NCBI RefSeq assembly: GCF_000732725.1
Contig: NZ_JPNB01000002.1
Location: 1,302,001-1,366,000, forward strand
Length of the DNA stretch: 64,000 bases
DNA from: Kineothrix alysoides
Lineage (GTDB): Bacteria; Bacillota; Clostridia; Lachnospirales; Lachnospiraceae
Reading direction: 5' to 3'
A program made the translations under genes and the position numbers. The notes below the pieces were generated by a model. The model did no database searches. It was not told the DNA's origin and saw nothing but the letters and a program-made list of their open reading frames with translations. Every line of letters begins with the position of its first letter. The first letter of the stretch is position 1. Positions 25,077-33,177 of the stretch are shown piece by piece.

Positions 25077-25240
25077 AAATTGCCCTCCTTCCTGACAACA
25101 CACGATACCGTAAAAACTAGAATCCATCCATTCACAGAAGCCAATAAAAATCAGCAGGAGAAATAAGGCAGAATAGACAAAGGAACCAAAAAAGATAAAA
25201 AGTCTGCTTTGGGTATGCAAAGTTATGCCATAATCATATC

Positions 25241-25299
25241 GCCCAACGGCTCTGCCGGTGGGCGTTTCCGAGAGTGGTGCCGTCTTTTTGGCACCACTC
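25241..25299. ncRNA. Paired hairpins in repeat copy B (possible structured RNA)
   Basis: GCCCA...TGGGC around ACGGC-TCT-GCCGG (25241-25263) and GAGTGGTGCC / GGCACCACTC (25272-25281, 25290-25299). Compared with copy A, the second stem has different bases on both arms with pairing kept, and the loop GTCTTTTT is unchanged. Confidence 0.5.
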
Positions 25300-25657
25300 C
25301 TTTAACCTGCGCTATTTTCGACCCTATCTATTCTTGTGAATTCCAAGAAAATCATGTCTTTCACATTTCCCCAACAAAGTAAAAAACTCTCGTTATGGTT
25401 AATTACCTCGATTCTTCCCTGAAAATGGCACACAGGGGTAACACAGGCTCACACGAGGGTAAGAGAAAGTCGATTTATGTAACGGAAACTGTTCTTTGTG
25501 CATATTTTTGTTTTTTCTCTGTTTTTGTCCTTTGGCATAAAGTGAATTTTGCCCCAAAGTTGTCAAATTTTCCTTCCAGTTTCTAAAAATCAAAAAATGA
25601 CTTGCAATCACTCTTTTTCTGAGTTAATATCACACACCACAAGAAAAGGTCTTTCTT

Positions 25658-27085
25658 GTGGACTCCAGTTATGCCTATGTGTTTTTGGCAGATGGAACAA
25701 TACTGTATCATCCTGATTCGGATAAAATCGGAAAAGTAATACAAAATGATTTGGCCGATAACCTTCTTTCTGATATTGCAAATCATGATATTCCTGAAAA
25801 TGGTGTGGTTATGATAAAAGATGAGGGAGCAGAAAAGTATGCAGCTTATTACATAATTAGAAATGCTACGGCTGTGCTTGTTATTACTGCAGATAAGTCA
25901 GAAATATTAAGTTCGGTGGATAAAATTTTTTCTTCCGTTGTTTTATGCGGGATTATTGCTTTTATCATTATCGGAACTATTGCTTATGGCATATCAGCAC
26001 ATATAATTCAGCCATTATTAAAGCTTATATTAGTAATAAAACGATTTGCTATGCTTGATTTTACAGAAGAAGCAGATAGCTTGCAAATTAGTAGCCGTAA
26101 AGATGAAATGGGACAAATTGCAAATACAATTGATGAGCTTCGCGAAAGGCTGGTCGATATTGTTTCTCAGATTAAGCAGCAGAGTATGATCCTATACAAG
26201 GCCTCCTATAATTTGGACCATAATGCGGATATTGCGGTATCCTCAGTAAAGAATGTAGAAAAAGCGGTAGATGAAATTGTGCAGGAAACAACGAATCAGG
26301 CCGATAAAACAGAAAAAGCAACGGAGGATATCGTTAATATTGGAAAGTTAATTGAAGGTACCAATTCTGAAGTAAGCCAGTTAATACAAAAAATGAACTT
26401 GATGAAAGAAGCGGCAGATGAAGCTTCAAAAACTTTGGATGATTTGAATGATATAAACCGGCATGCAATCAGCTCTATTGGAGTGATATATGAGCAGACA
26501 AATACAACGAATGATTCTGTAATAAAAATACAGGAGGCAACAAAAATAATTGCGGCTATCGCCGAAGAAACAAACCTATTATCATTAAACGCCTCGATTG
26601 AGGCAGCAAGGTCAGGTGAAACAGGCAGGGGTTTCGCAGTTGTAGCTTCACAGATAAAAAAACTTGCGGACCAATCCAATGCGTCTGCTCATCAAATTGA
26701 AGACATAATTAAAGTTCTGATTAATAATTCTCAAAAAGCAGTTTCTACAATGAATGAAGTGAATAAAGTTATGGAGAGGCAAAATAAAAATGTATCGAAA
26801 GCGGAATTAGCATTTGAAAAGATACTCGATGGAATCGGTCATTCATTTTCAGCAGTCAACCAAATTGCATCCAGTTCATCACAGCTTGATGAGGCGAGAG
26901 GATATATTACGGAAGCCGTTTGGAGCTTGACAGCAATTGCCAGAAAAAATGAAAAGAATACAGAGGAAACATCAATATCTGTCAGTGAATTCAAAAATAT
27001 AATACAAGAAGTTAAGGACAATTCTCAGCAATTGAAAGTTGTTGCTGATGTATTAGAAGAAAACATGGGTTCATTTCAATTGTAA
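25658..27085 (+). pseudogene. 5'-truncated methyl-accepting chemotaxis protein
   Basis: 475 codons remain. The frame starts in the tail of a Cache sensor domain ([21 protein letters not shown]). It continues through a membrane segment (about residues 88-112), a HAMP region and a complete signalling domain with the tip [19 protein letters not shown]. The first membrane helix and most of the sensor are missing, and the sequence runs straight into repeat copy B. The only start (GTG 25658) lies in the repeat's hairpin with no ribosome site. It was probably cut by the event that placed the repeat here. If translated, the protein would lack ligand sensing and insertion by a first helix. Confidence 0.8.
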
Positions 27086-27165
27086 AAGTATTTAATATAT
27101 TTAAAAATATCATCTTGAGCTTGTTCAGGCGTCTTATATTGAGAATCTTGGATAAGCTTTCTTTT
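27079..27165 (-). pseudogene. IS3-family transposase C-terminal remnant
   Basis: Minus-strand KRKLIQDSQYKTPEQAQDDI followed by FKYIKYFYN matches the end of IS3/IS150 OrfB integrases (typically K..LI....YKT.EEA...IF.YIE.FYN). Only about 29 codons remain, overlapping the end of the broken chemoreceptor. It marks another old insertion at the island's right edge. Confidence 0.6.
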
Positions 27166-27224
27166 TATGATGATTATCATAAGGATTTCCTTTTCTTTTG
27201 CCATTTTTCTATATTTTGTAAGGA

Positions 27225-27253
27225 TTGACTTTTTGAAAGAAATCTTGGATAAT
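27225..27253 (+). promoter_or_regulatory. Promoter of the GH2 gene
   Basis: TTGACT (27225-27230), a 17-base spacer, then GATAAT (27248-27253). The LacI-type operator at 27258 follows immediately, overlapping the expected transcription start. Confidence 0.75.
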
Positions 27254-27257
27254 GTAT

Positions 27258-27273
27258 TTGAAACCGATTGCAA
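27258..27273 (+). promoter_or_regulatory. LacI-type operator O1
   Basis: TTGAAACCGATTGCAA, an imperfect palindrome with central CG, typical of LacI/GalR-family regulators. Identical 16 bases occur at 30976 and a close variant at 31047. It sits where bound repressor would block the GH2 promoter. Confidence 0.8.
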
Positions 27274-27311
27274 ACAATATAGATGGGGAAATATTTATAC
27301 AAAGGGAGGAT

Positions 27312-29720
27312 ATGTCAATGAATACAACAAAAATCACCTTAAATGAGAATTGGAAGTTTTATTTGGGAGAATGCGAGAATGCCTGGTATGCAGGCTTTGA
27401 TGATAAAGAATGGCAAAGTATTTCTATTCCTCATGACTGGTCGGTGACGCAGCCCTTTTCACAGGATTATTCCAGCGGTACGGGCTATCTGTCAGGCGGA
27501 ATCGGCTGGTATCGGCTGCATTTTCATATGCCTGAGGAGTACGAAGGAAAAAATGTCCGGGTAGTTTTTGACGGTATATATAAAAATAGTCAAATTTGGT
27601 GCAATAGCTATTATTTAGGGAAGCGCCCTAATGGCTATGTTACCTTTTCTCATAAACTAACTGACTTTATTAATTATGGTGCGGATAATGTTATTTGTGT
27701 TAAAGTTACACATACAGATTTAGCGGATTCCAGATGGTTTACCGGGAGCGGAATTACCAGAAAGGTAACACTTGTCGTAGAAGAGTTGGTGTATCCTTCG
27801 GAATATGGTATTATATTTGAAACGGGCAAATGCGATGAGGATAGTGCTGAAATCGATGTATATCAGGAAATCCACAATGATACGGACGTATGTGTAAGGG
27901 TTGCTGTAGAAGTTGATTTTTGTACGGAGGAAGGAATCTTTATACAAAAGTTGACAGAGTCTTGCGAAGTAGAAGCCGGGAAATCTTCTCAGATACGATT
28001 GAAGGGAGTTATCGATCATCCGAAGCTCTGGTCGGTAGATAGTCCTAATCTTTATCAGATGAAAACGTTTTATACGGTAAATGCCGGGGACCGCTATTTG
28101 GCAGGGGAAGAGAAGGTAGGAATCAGGAGCATTCATTTTTCTCCTGACAAGGGTTTCTTCCTGAATGGAAATGCGGTGACGATCAAAGGGGTCTGCGTAC
28201 ATCATGATGCAGGCTGCTTAGGAGCTGCAGTGACTGCACAGGTTTGGCAGAGAAGATTGAGCAAATTAAAAGAGTGTGGATGTAACGCAATCCGTTGCAG
28301 CCATAATCCGCATATGCCGGAACTGTATGAGCTATGTGATGCTATGGGATTTCTTGTAATGGATGAAGCTTTTGATGAGTGGGAAAATGCCAAGAATAAA
28401 TGGTCTACCGGCCACAATGTATATCCTCCCAAGCATCAGGGATATTTTGAGGATTTCCATGAATGGCACGAAGCAGACCTGCGCGCCATGGTAAGAAGGG
28501 CAAGGAACCATCCCAGTGTTATTCTGTGGAGCATTGGAAATGAAATAGATTATCCGAACGATCCTTATTGCCACCCGATGTTTGAAACTATGACGGGAAA
28601 TAATGATGCCGATAAACCTGCCGCAGAGAGAATATATGATTCTTACAAGCCTAATGCAAGACGATTGGGAACCTTGGCAAAGCATTTGGCGGAAATTGTG
28701 AAACAAGAAGATTCGACAAGGCCGGTGACAATGGCTCTGGCATTTCCGGAGCTCTCAGCTAAGCTGGGGATTCTGGAAGCCTTGGATGTGGTCGGCTACA
28801 ATTATAAAGAACAGTTTTATGAGCAGGACCACAGGGAATTCCCCGACAAGCCTTTTTTGGGGAGCGAAAATAGCCATAGCTATGAGGCATGGAGAGCTGT
28901 AGCGGATAAACCATATATCAGCGGTCAATTCCTTTGGACCGGAATCGATTATCTCGGTGAAGCACATGGCTGGCCTGTCCACGGGTCTGCGGCCGGGCTT
29001 TTGGATATGGCTGGATTCGAGAAATCGCGATTTTTACGCAGAAAGGCATTATGGGATACGGAAGCGGTCATAGAACTTGCTACCGGAATTGAAGATAAGG
29101 CGGCAGACCGTAATGCAGAGTGGATTCCATACAATCAGAGATGGAATTATAAGAATGGGCAGAATGTATCGGTAATGTGTTATTCTAACCTGAGCGAGGT
29201 CAGGCTTTTGCTTAATGGGAAAGAAGTCGGCAGTGCAAAAGAATACAATCCCGATGGAGCATATCAGTTTATCATTCCTTTTGAAATGGGATTGCTGGAG
29301 GCGGAAGGCTATAACGAAGAAGGGCAAAAGGTAAAAACAGCGTCTCTATGTACCGTTGGTAATACGGTAAGCGTGCAGGCAAGCTTATGGAAAGAAGATG
29401 ATATACTGAGCGAGCAAAGCTTTGAAGAGGTATCGAAAGGCTCGGGCTACCTGTATCAAATGGAGATTCGTCTTCTGGATAAGGAAGGCAGGCTTGTGAC
29501 GGCAGACGACCGGATGATAGGGATACAGGTAGAAGGGGCCGGAACGCTGGCAGGTATGGAGAATGGAGATCTGAGTGATAATACCTCATATGCATTGCCG
29601 GAGAGAGCTACCAGAAATGGCAGACTGCTGGCATACATTAGAAGAGGTGCACCCGGCAAGATCACAATTGAAGTAACTGTTGAAGGATTGGACGACAAGG
29701 AAGTCTATATGATAGAATAA
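27312..29720 (+). CDS. Glycoside hydrolase family 2 (beta-galactosidase-like)
   Basis: 802 residues from ATG 27312; ATG 27318 is better spaced from GGGAGG and equally possible. The in-frame ATG at 27252 lies in the promoter and is rejected. Domains: jelly-roll sugar-binding domain (1-170), Ig-like domain (about 175-290), TIM barrel (about 295-590), C-terminal beta domains. The acid/base Glu is at about 411 in SIGNEIDYP, and the likely nucleophile Glu is in FLGSENSHSYE. No signal peptide, so it acts in the cytoplasm on imported oligosaccharides. Family 2 also includes glucuronidases and mannosidases; beta-galactosidase is favoured by the motifs and by the GH35 gene in the same regulon. Directly controlled by operator O1. 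Confidence 0.88.
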   Translation: MSMNTTKITLNENWKFYLGECENAWYAGFDDKEWQSISIPHDWSVTQPFSQDYSSGTGYLSGGIGWYRLHFHMPEEYEGKNVRVVFDGIYKNSQIWCNSYYLGKRPNGYVTFSHKLTDFINYGADNVICVKVTHTDLADSRWFTGSGITRKVTLVVEELVYPSEYGIIFETGKCDEDSAEIDVYQEIHNDTDVCVRVAVEVDFCTEEGIFIQKLTESCEVEAGKSSQIRLKGVIDHPKLWSVDSPNLYQMKTFYTVNAGDRYLAGEEKVGIRSIHFSPDKGFFLNGNAVTIKGVCVHHDAGCLGAAVTAQVWQRRLSKLKECGCNAIRCSHNPHMPELYELCDAMGFLVMDEAFDEWENAKNKWSTGHNVYPPKHQGYFEDFHEWHEADLRAMVRRARNHPSVILWSIGNEIDYPNDPYCHPMFETMTGNNDADKPAAERIYDSYKPNARRLGTLAKHLAEIVKQEDSTRPVTMALAFPELSAKLGILEALDVVGYNYKEQFYEQDHREFPDKPFLGSENSHSYEAWRAVADKPYISGQFLWTGIDYLGEAHGWPVHGSAAGLLDMAGFEKSRFLRRKALWDTEAVIELATGIEDKAADRNAEWIPYNQRWNYKNGQNVSVMCYSNLSEVRLLLNGKEVGSAKEYNPDGAYQFIIPFEMGLLEAEGYNEEGQKVKTASLCTVGNTVSVQASLWKEDDILSEQSFEEVSKGSGYLYQMEIRLLDKEGRLVTADDRMIGIQVEGAGTLAGMENGDLSDNTSYALPERATRNGRLLAYIRRGAPGKITIEVTVEGLDDKEVYMIE

Positions 29721-29765
29721 TAGTAGTTTTTAAACAGAGTAAACAATTGCTAGGAGAAAAGACGA

Positions 29766-30827
29766 ATGGATGCATATAGAAGTGGTGAGAATAAGGTAAT
29801 TACCATTTATGATATAGCAAAAGAAGCGGGAGTATCCGCGTCAACGGTATCTCGGGTGCTGACCAACAATGCCCATGTCCGCAATGAAAAAAAGCAGCGA
29901 GTATTGGAATTAATTGAGAAGTATGATTTCAAACCGAATGCTATGGCAAGGGGACTCTCCGATACAAGAAGTAAAGTAATAGGAATTATTACAGCGGACA
30001 TAAGGAACCCTTTTTATGCGGATGTGTTTGTAGCCTGTGAGGTGGCTGCACAAAAGGCGGGGTATACGGTTATGCTTTGCAATGCGCTGGGCGAGCGGAT
30101 GCAAGAGGAAAAGCTGCTGGAGAAATTGCAGGAACAGAGAGTCGATGTAGTTATCCAGATGGGCGGACGAGTAGATGACCTCGTATCTGACGCATCATAT
30201 GTAGAAAAGGTTAATAAGCTAATGAATAACATTCCTATGGTAGTAACCGGGAAGCTGGATGGGACTCAGTGCTATCAGGTTAGAATTGATGCCATGAAGT
30301 GTATAGATCTTTTAATGGAGCATTTGATAGAATTGGGACATAGGGAGATAGCATTGATCGGAGGACGGATGAATGTTCTTTCTACCTTTGAAAAGTTTCA
30401 GAGATATAAGCAGAATCTAAGCAGGTATAAAATAGCTTTTAAGGAAGCGCTGACGGTAGAGGATGGTGGATATGATTATGAAACCGGATATGCCCGTATG
30501 AACAAGATGCTCGATCAGGGCATAAGGCCGACAGCGGTAATAGCAATTAATGATTTTGCAGCAGTGGGTATTGTCCGAAGTATTCAGGAGCATGGTTTAG
30601 GTATTCCGCAGGACATTTCCGTGGTAAGCTATGATAATACTTATGTTTCCGAACTGGTCAGTCCGAAGCTTACAACAATCGATTATAATTACGAGAGCTT
30701 TGGAGAACAATTAATTGAAACGGCTATTGCATCTATAGAAGGAGGGGAAAATCCTAAGCTTCAGCTCATACCTCCGACTCTGATTGTTCGGGGGAGCAGT
30801 GGAAAGGTGCCGGAAATAATAGGATAA
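29766..30827 (+). CDS. LacI-family transcriptional regulator
   Basis: 353 residues. The N-terminal LacI helix-turn-helix is at about 14-60 (YDIAKEAGVSASTVSRVLTN), with a hinge helix near PNAMARGLSD and a periplasmic-binding-protein-like effector domain from about 70 on. AGGAG lies eight bases before the ATG, 46 bases after the GH2 stop, so it is co-transcribed with GH2 under operator O1 (autoregulation). Its presumed targets are the three TTGAAACCGATTGCAA-type operators. The inducer is probably an arabinose- or galactose-containing product; this is inferred from the enzymes. Terminated at 30881. Confidence 0.92.
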   Translation: MDAYRSGENKVITIYDIAKEAGVSASTVSRVLTNNAHVRNEKKQRVLELIEKYDFKPNAMARGLSDTRSKVIGIITADIRNPFYADVFVACEVAAQKAGYTVMLCNALGERMQEEKLLEKLQEQRVDVVIQMGGRVDDLVSDASYVEKVNKLMNNIPMVVTGKLDGTQCYQVRIDAMKCIDLLMEHLIELGHREIALIGGRMNVLSTFEKFQRYKQNLSRYKIAFKEALTVEDGGYDYETGYARMNKMLDQGIRPTAVIAINDFAAVGIVRSIQEHGLGIPQDISVVSYDNTYVSELVSPKLTTIDYNYESFGEQLIETAIASIEGGENPKLQLIPPTLIVRGSSGKVPEIIG

Positions 30828-30880
30828 CAAGATTGACTCCGGTTTCATAAGAAAACCTAAAAAAGAATAAAAAAAGCAAT

Positions 30881-30920
30881 AAAAAGCAGTTATTTGATAA
30901 AAAAATAACTGCTTTTTTTA
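30881..30920. terminator. Terminator after the LacI gene
   Basis: AAAAAGCAGTTATTT (30881-30895) pairs with AAATAACTGCTTTTT (30903-30917), then more T. It could work in both directions. Confidence 0.85.
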
Positions 30921-30975
30921 TATTCGCATAAAAAATAAACAAAATACAAGCCTAAAACTTATGGATAATGACATA

Positions 30976-30991
30976 TTGAAACCGATTGCAA
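30976..30991 (+). promoter_or_regulatory. LacI-type operator O2
   Basis: TTGAAACCGATTGCAA, identical to O1, located eight bases upstream of the -35 box of the transporter promoter. Confidence 0.8.
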
Positions 30992-30999
30992 GAAAAGCA

Positions 31000-31029
31000 T
31001 TGACAGAACTGTGCAGATAATAGTAAAAT
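31000..31029 (+). promoter_or_regulatory. Promoter of the oligosaccharide transporter operon
   Basis: Consensus TTGACA (31000-31005), an 18-base spacer, then TAAAAT (31024-31029). It is flanked by operators O2 and O3, whose centres are 71 bp apart. Confidence 0.75.
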
Positions 31030-31046
31030 ATGAACATAAATAAAAT

Positions 31047-31062
31047 ATGAAACCGATTTCGA
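31047..31062 (+). promoter_or_regulatory. LacI-type operator O3
   Basis: ATGAAACCGATTTCGA, sharing TGAAACCGATT with O1 and O2, positioned just after the expected transcription start. Confidence 0.75.
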
Positions 31063-31128
31063 ATAGTGAAAATGACTAATAAAAGTGCGCAGTGAGATGG
31101 GACTGAAATGGTCGTATGGGAGGAGAAA

Positions 31129-32100
31129 ATGGATAAAGCATTAAATGCGGGAAAGGATGCGCCGGTAACCAAGATACCCGCTCCTAAAATATCTTTCTGG
31201 AAAAAAGTAAAGAAGTCGAAGGTCTTGCTTCTTATGTGCTTGCCGGCAGTATTATTCTTTTTCTTTTTTAGTTACATGCCGATGCCCGGCATATGGGTAG
31301 CATTTGTAAAGTACAACTACAGAGACGGTATTTTCGGAAGCGCTTTTATAGGACTTCGGAATTTTGAATTTTTGGCTACATCAGGGAAGCTGTTTGACCT
31401 GACAAAGAATACGGTTCTTTATAATTTGGCATTTATTTTACTGGGTAATACCCTGGCAGTATTTGTGGCAATTTTGTTGAACGAAATGAGGGGCAGATTG
31501 TTTAAGAAGATTTCGCAGACGATTATGTTCCTTCCGTATTTCATTTCGCAGGTATTAATCGGTATTTTAGTATTTAACTTATTGAATTATGACACCGGCT
31601 TTGTAAATGGAATCCTTAGCAGTATGGGATTAGAAAAGTGGCAGCCTTATGCCGAGCCGGGCTCGTGGCCTCCGCTATTGATCTTGATTTATTTATGGCA
31701 GCAGACGGGATATAATTCAGTCGTTTATTTTGCGGCTATTATGGGTATTGATTCGGAGATGATCGAAGCGGCGAAGGTAGATGGAGCGAATGGTTTTCAG
31801 AAAATCCGGTATATTATCTTACCAAACCTAAAACCAACAATTGTAATTTTGCTGCTGTTTGCGCTTGGCGGTATTGTAAAAGGTAACTTCGGCCTATTCT
31901 ACAACGTGGTAGGTACCAATCCATTGCTGTATAGCACTACTGATATTATAGAAACTTATGTATATCGTGCAACTATGACAGATTTCAACTTCTCTACGGC
32001 TTCTGCAGTCGGATTATATCAGTCTATCATTGGATTTATCATTGTTGTGACAGTCAACTGGATTGTAAGAAAGGTAGAACCGGATTATTCCTTGTTCTAA
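31129..32100 (+). CDS. Oligosaccharide ABC transporter permease (LplB type)
   Basis: 323 residues from ATG 31129, which directly follows GGGAGGAG; an in-frame ATG at 31108 is less likely. Six membrane segments; the BPD_transp_1 coupling motif is visible as EAAKVDGANGFQKIRYIILP near residue 210. A long basic N-terminus precedes the first helix, as usual for LplB-type subunits. It forms a heterodimeric channel with the product of 32120. The operon has no ATPase gene, the usual situation for CUT1 importers that share an MsmX-type ATPase encoded elsewhere. Confidence 0.92.
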   Translation: MDKALNAGKDAPVTKIPAPKISFWKKVKKSKVLLLMCLPAVLFFFFFSYMPMPGIWVAFVKYNYRDGIFGSAFIGLRNFEFLATSGKLFDLTKNTVLYNLAFILLGNTLAVFVAILLNEMRGRLFKKISQTIMFLPYFISQVLIGILVFNLLNYDTGFVNGILSSMGLEKWQPYAEPGSWPPLLILIYLWQQTGYNSVVYFAAIMGIDSEMIEAAKVDGANGFQKIRYIILPNLKPTIVILLLFALGGIVKGNFGLFYNVVGTNPLLYSTTDIIETYVYRATMTDFNFSTASAVGLYQSIIGFIIVVTVNWIVRKVEPDYSLF

Positions 32101-32119
32101 GCGGAAACGGAGGCACATT

Positions 32120-33043
32120 ATGGCAAAACAAGATATAGATTTGATAGACTCAGGCGCTAAGGTGAAGCTTGGTAAGTCAGACATGGCGATTAGAGGATTC
32201 GGGTATGTGTTCATTAGCTTTTATGCTTTATGCTGTATTATTCCATTCATCATTATTATAAGTACATCCTTCACCAGCGAAGCAGTGATTCGTGCAGAAG
32301 GCGTACAGATTATTCCTAAGGCAATTAGCTTGGAAGCGTACGCTATGGTTACCAAAAGCGGCGGTATTTGGAAATCTTACATATTGACCATTCTGATAAC
32401 GGTATTTGGTACCGGAATCGGGTTATTCATTATTTCGATGACGGGTTATGCACTGCAAAGAAAGGATTTTCCATTCAGGAATGCAATCTCCTTTTATATC
32501 TACTTTACCAGTTTGTTTTCGGCAGGACTTGCGCCTTATTATCTGCTGATGACACAGACTTATAAATTAAAAGACAGCTATCTGGCAGTTTTACTGCCGC
32601 TTTTGATGAGTCCCTGGCTGATCATTTTAATGAAGAACTTCGTGAAAGCAATTCCGCATGAAATTACGGAGTCGGGAAAAATTGACGGTGCGGGAGATAT
32701 TAAGATTTTCACAGCATTGATTTTACCTATGTTAAAACCTGCATTAGCGACAATTGGATTGTTCCTTGCACTGGGGTATTGGAATGAATGGTATCAGTCC
32801 TCTTTGTTTCTCAGCTCGAAGGTTGCAGTGAAACCGCTTCAGTATACTTTATATGAGATTGTGAACAAAACAGATGCACTGAAAAATTCAGTAGCGGGAC
32901 AGTTTATTAATCTGGCAGATATCCCGCAGGAAAGTGTTAAGATGGCCAATGCGGTACTGGCGACCGGACCGATCATATTATTATACCCTTTTGTTCAGAA
33001 GTACTTTATCAGCGGTATTACGGTTGGAGCTGTAAAGGGCTAG
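32120..33043 (+). CDS. Oligosaccharide ABC transporter permease (YtcP type)
   Basis: 307 residues with six membrane segments. The coupling motif ESGKIDGAGDIKIFTALILPMLKP lies near residue 190 (read as EITESGKIDGAGD then ILPMLKP). It is the partner of the LplB-type permease, 19 bases downstream of it, with GGAGG eight bases before the ATG. CarB/YtcP-type subunits usually end in YPFVQKYFxxGxxVGAVKG, and this one does. Substrate is inferred from the adjacent arabinosidases and galactosidases. Confidence 0.92.
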   Translation: MAKQDIDLIDSGAKVKLGKSDMAIRGFGYVFISFYALCCIIPFIIIISTSFTSEAVIRAEGVQIIPKAISLEAYAMVTKSGGIWKSYILTILITVFGTGIGLFIISMTGYALQRKDFPFRNAISFYIYFTSLFSAGLAPYYLLMTQTYKLKDSYLAVLLPLLMSPWLIILMKNFVKAIPHEITESGKIDGAGDIKIFTALILPMLKPALATIGLFLALGYWNEWYQSSLFLSSKVAVKPLQYTLYEIVNKTDALKNSVAGQFINLADIPQESVKMANAVLATGPIILLYPFVQKYFISGITVGAVKG

Positions 33044-33177
33044 AGAATGAAAGACTATGAATAGAGTTACATGGACAGGGAGCCGGAGGCTGAATAGTAC
33101 TTAACAGATTGTCGCTCTGGTTGACCAGAGACAATATAGATGATGCGATTGCATTCCCAAAAAAAGGAGGAAAGAAC

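Larger units (their letters stand above)
24650..25661. repeat. Cassette-associated long repeat, copy B
   Basis: Fuller copy of the repeat at 21529-22290. It contains, in order, a terminator hairpin, a frameshifted minus-strand gene, two hairpins and the near-identical block 25300-25600, and ends in hairpin CCACAAGAAA / TTTCTTGTGG (25637-25661). Its right end joins directly to the broken chemoreceptor gene. No intact gene lies in the interval 24583-25657. Confidence 0.8.

Noticed and set aside
25395-25586. 63-codon frame in repeat copy B as a confirmed gene
   Set aside because: Partly conserved with copy A, but the ends differ by frameshift and no ribosome site is present; listed only as a finding.
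27252-27311. Upstream in-frame ATG for the GH2 gene
   Set aside because: It lies in the -10 box and operator; a strong GGGAGG site precedes 27312/27318.
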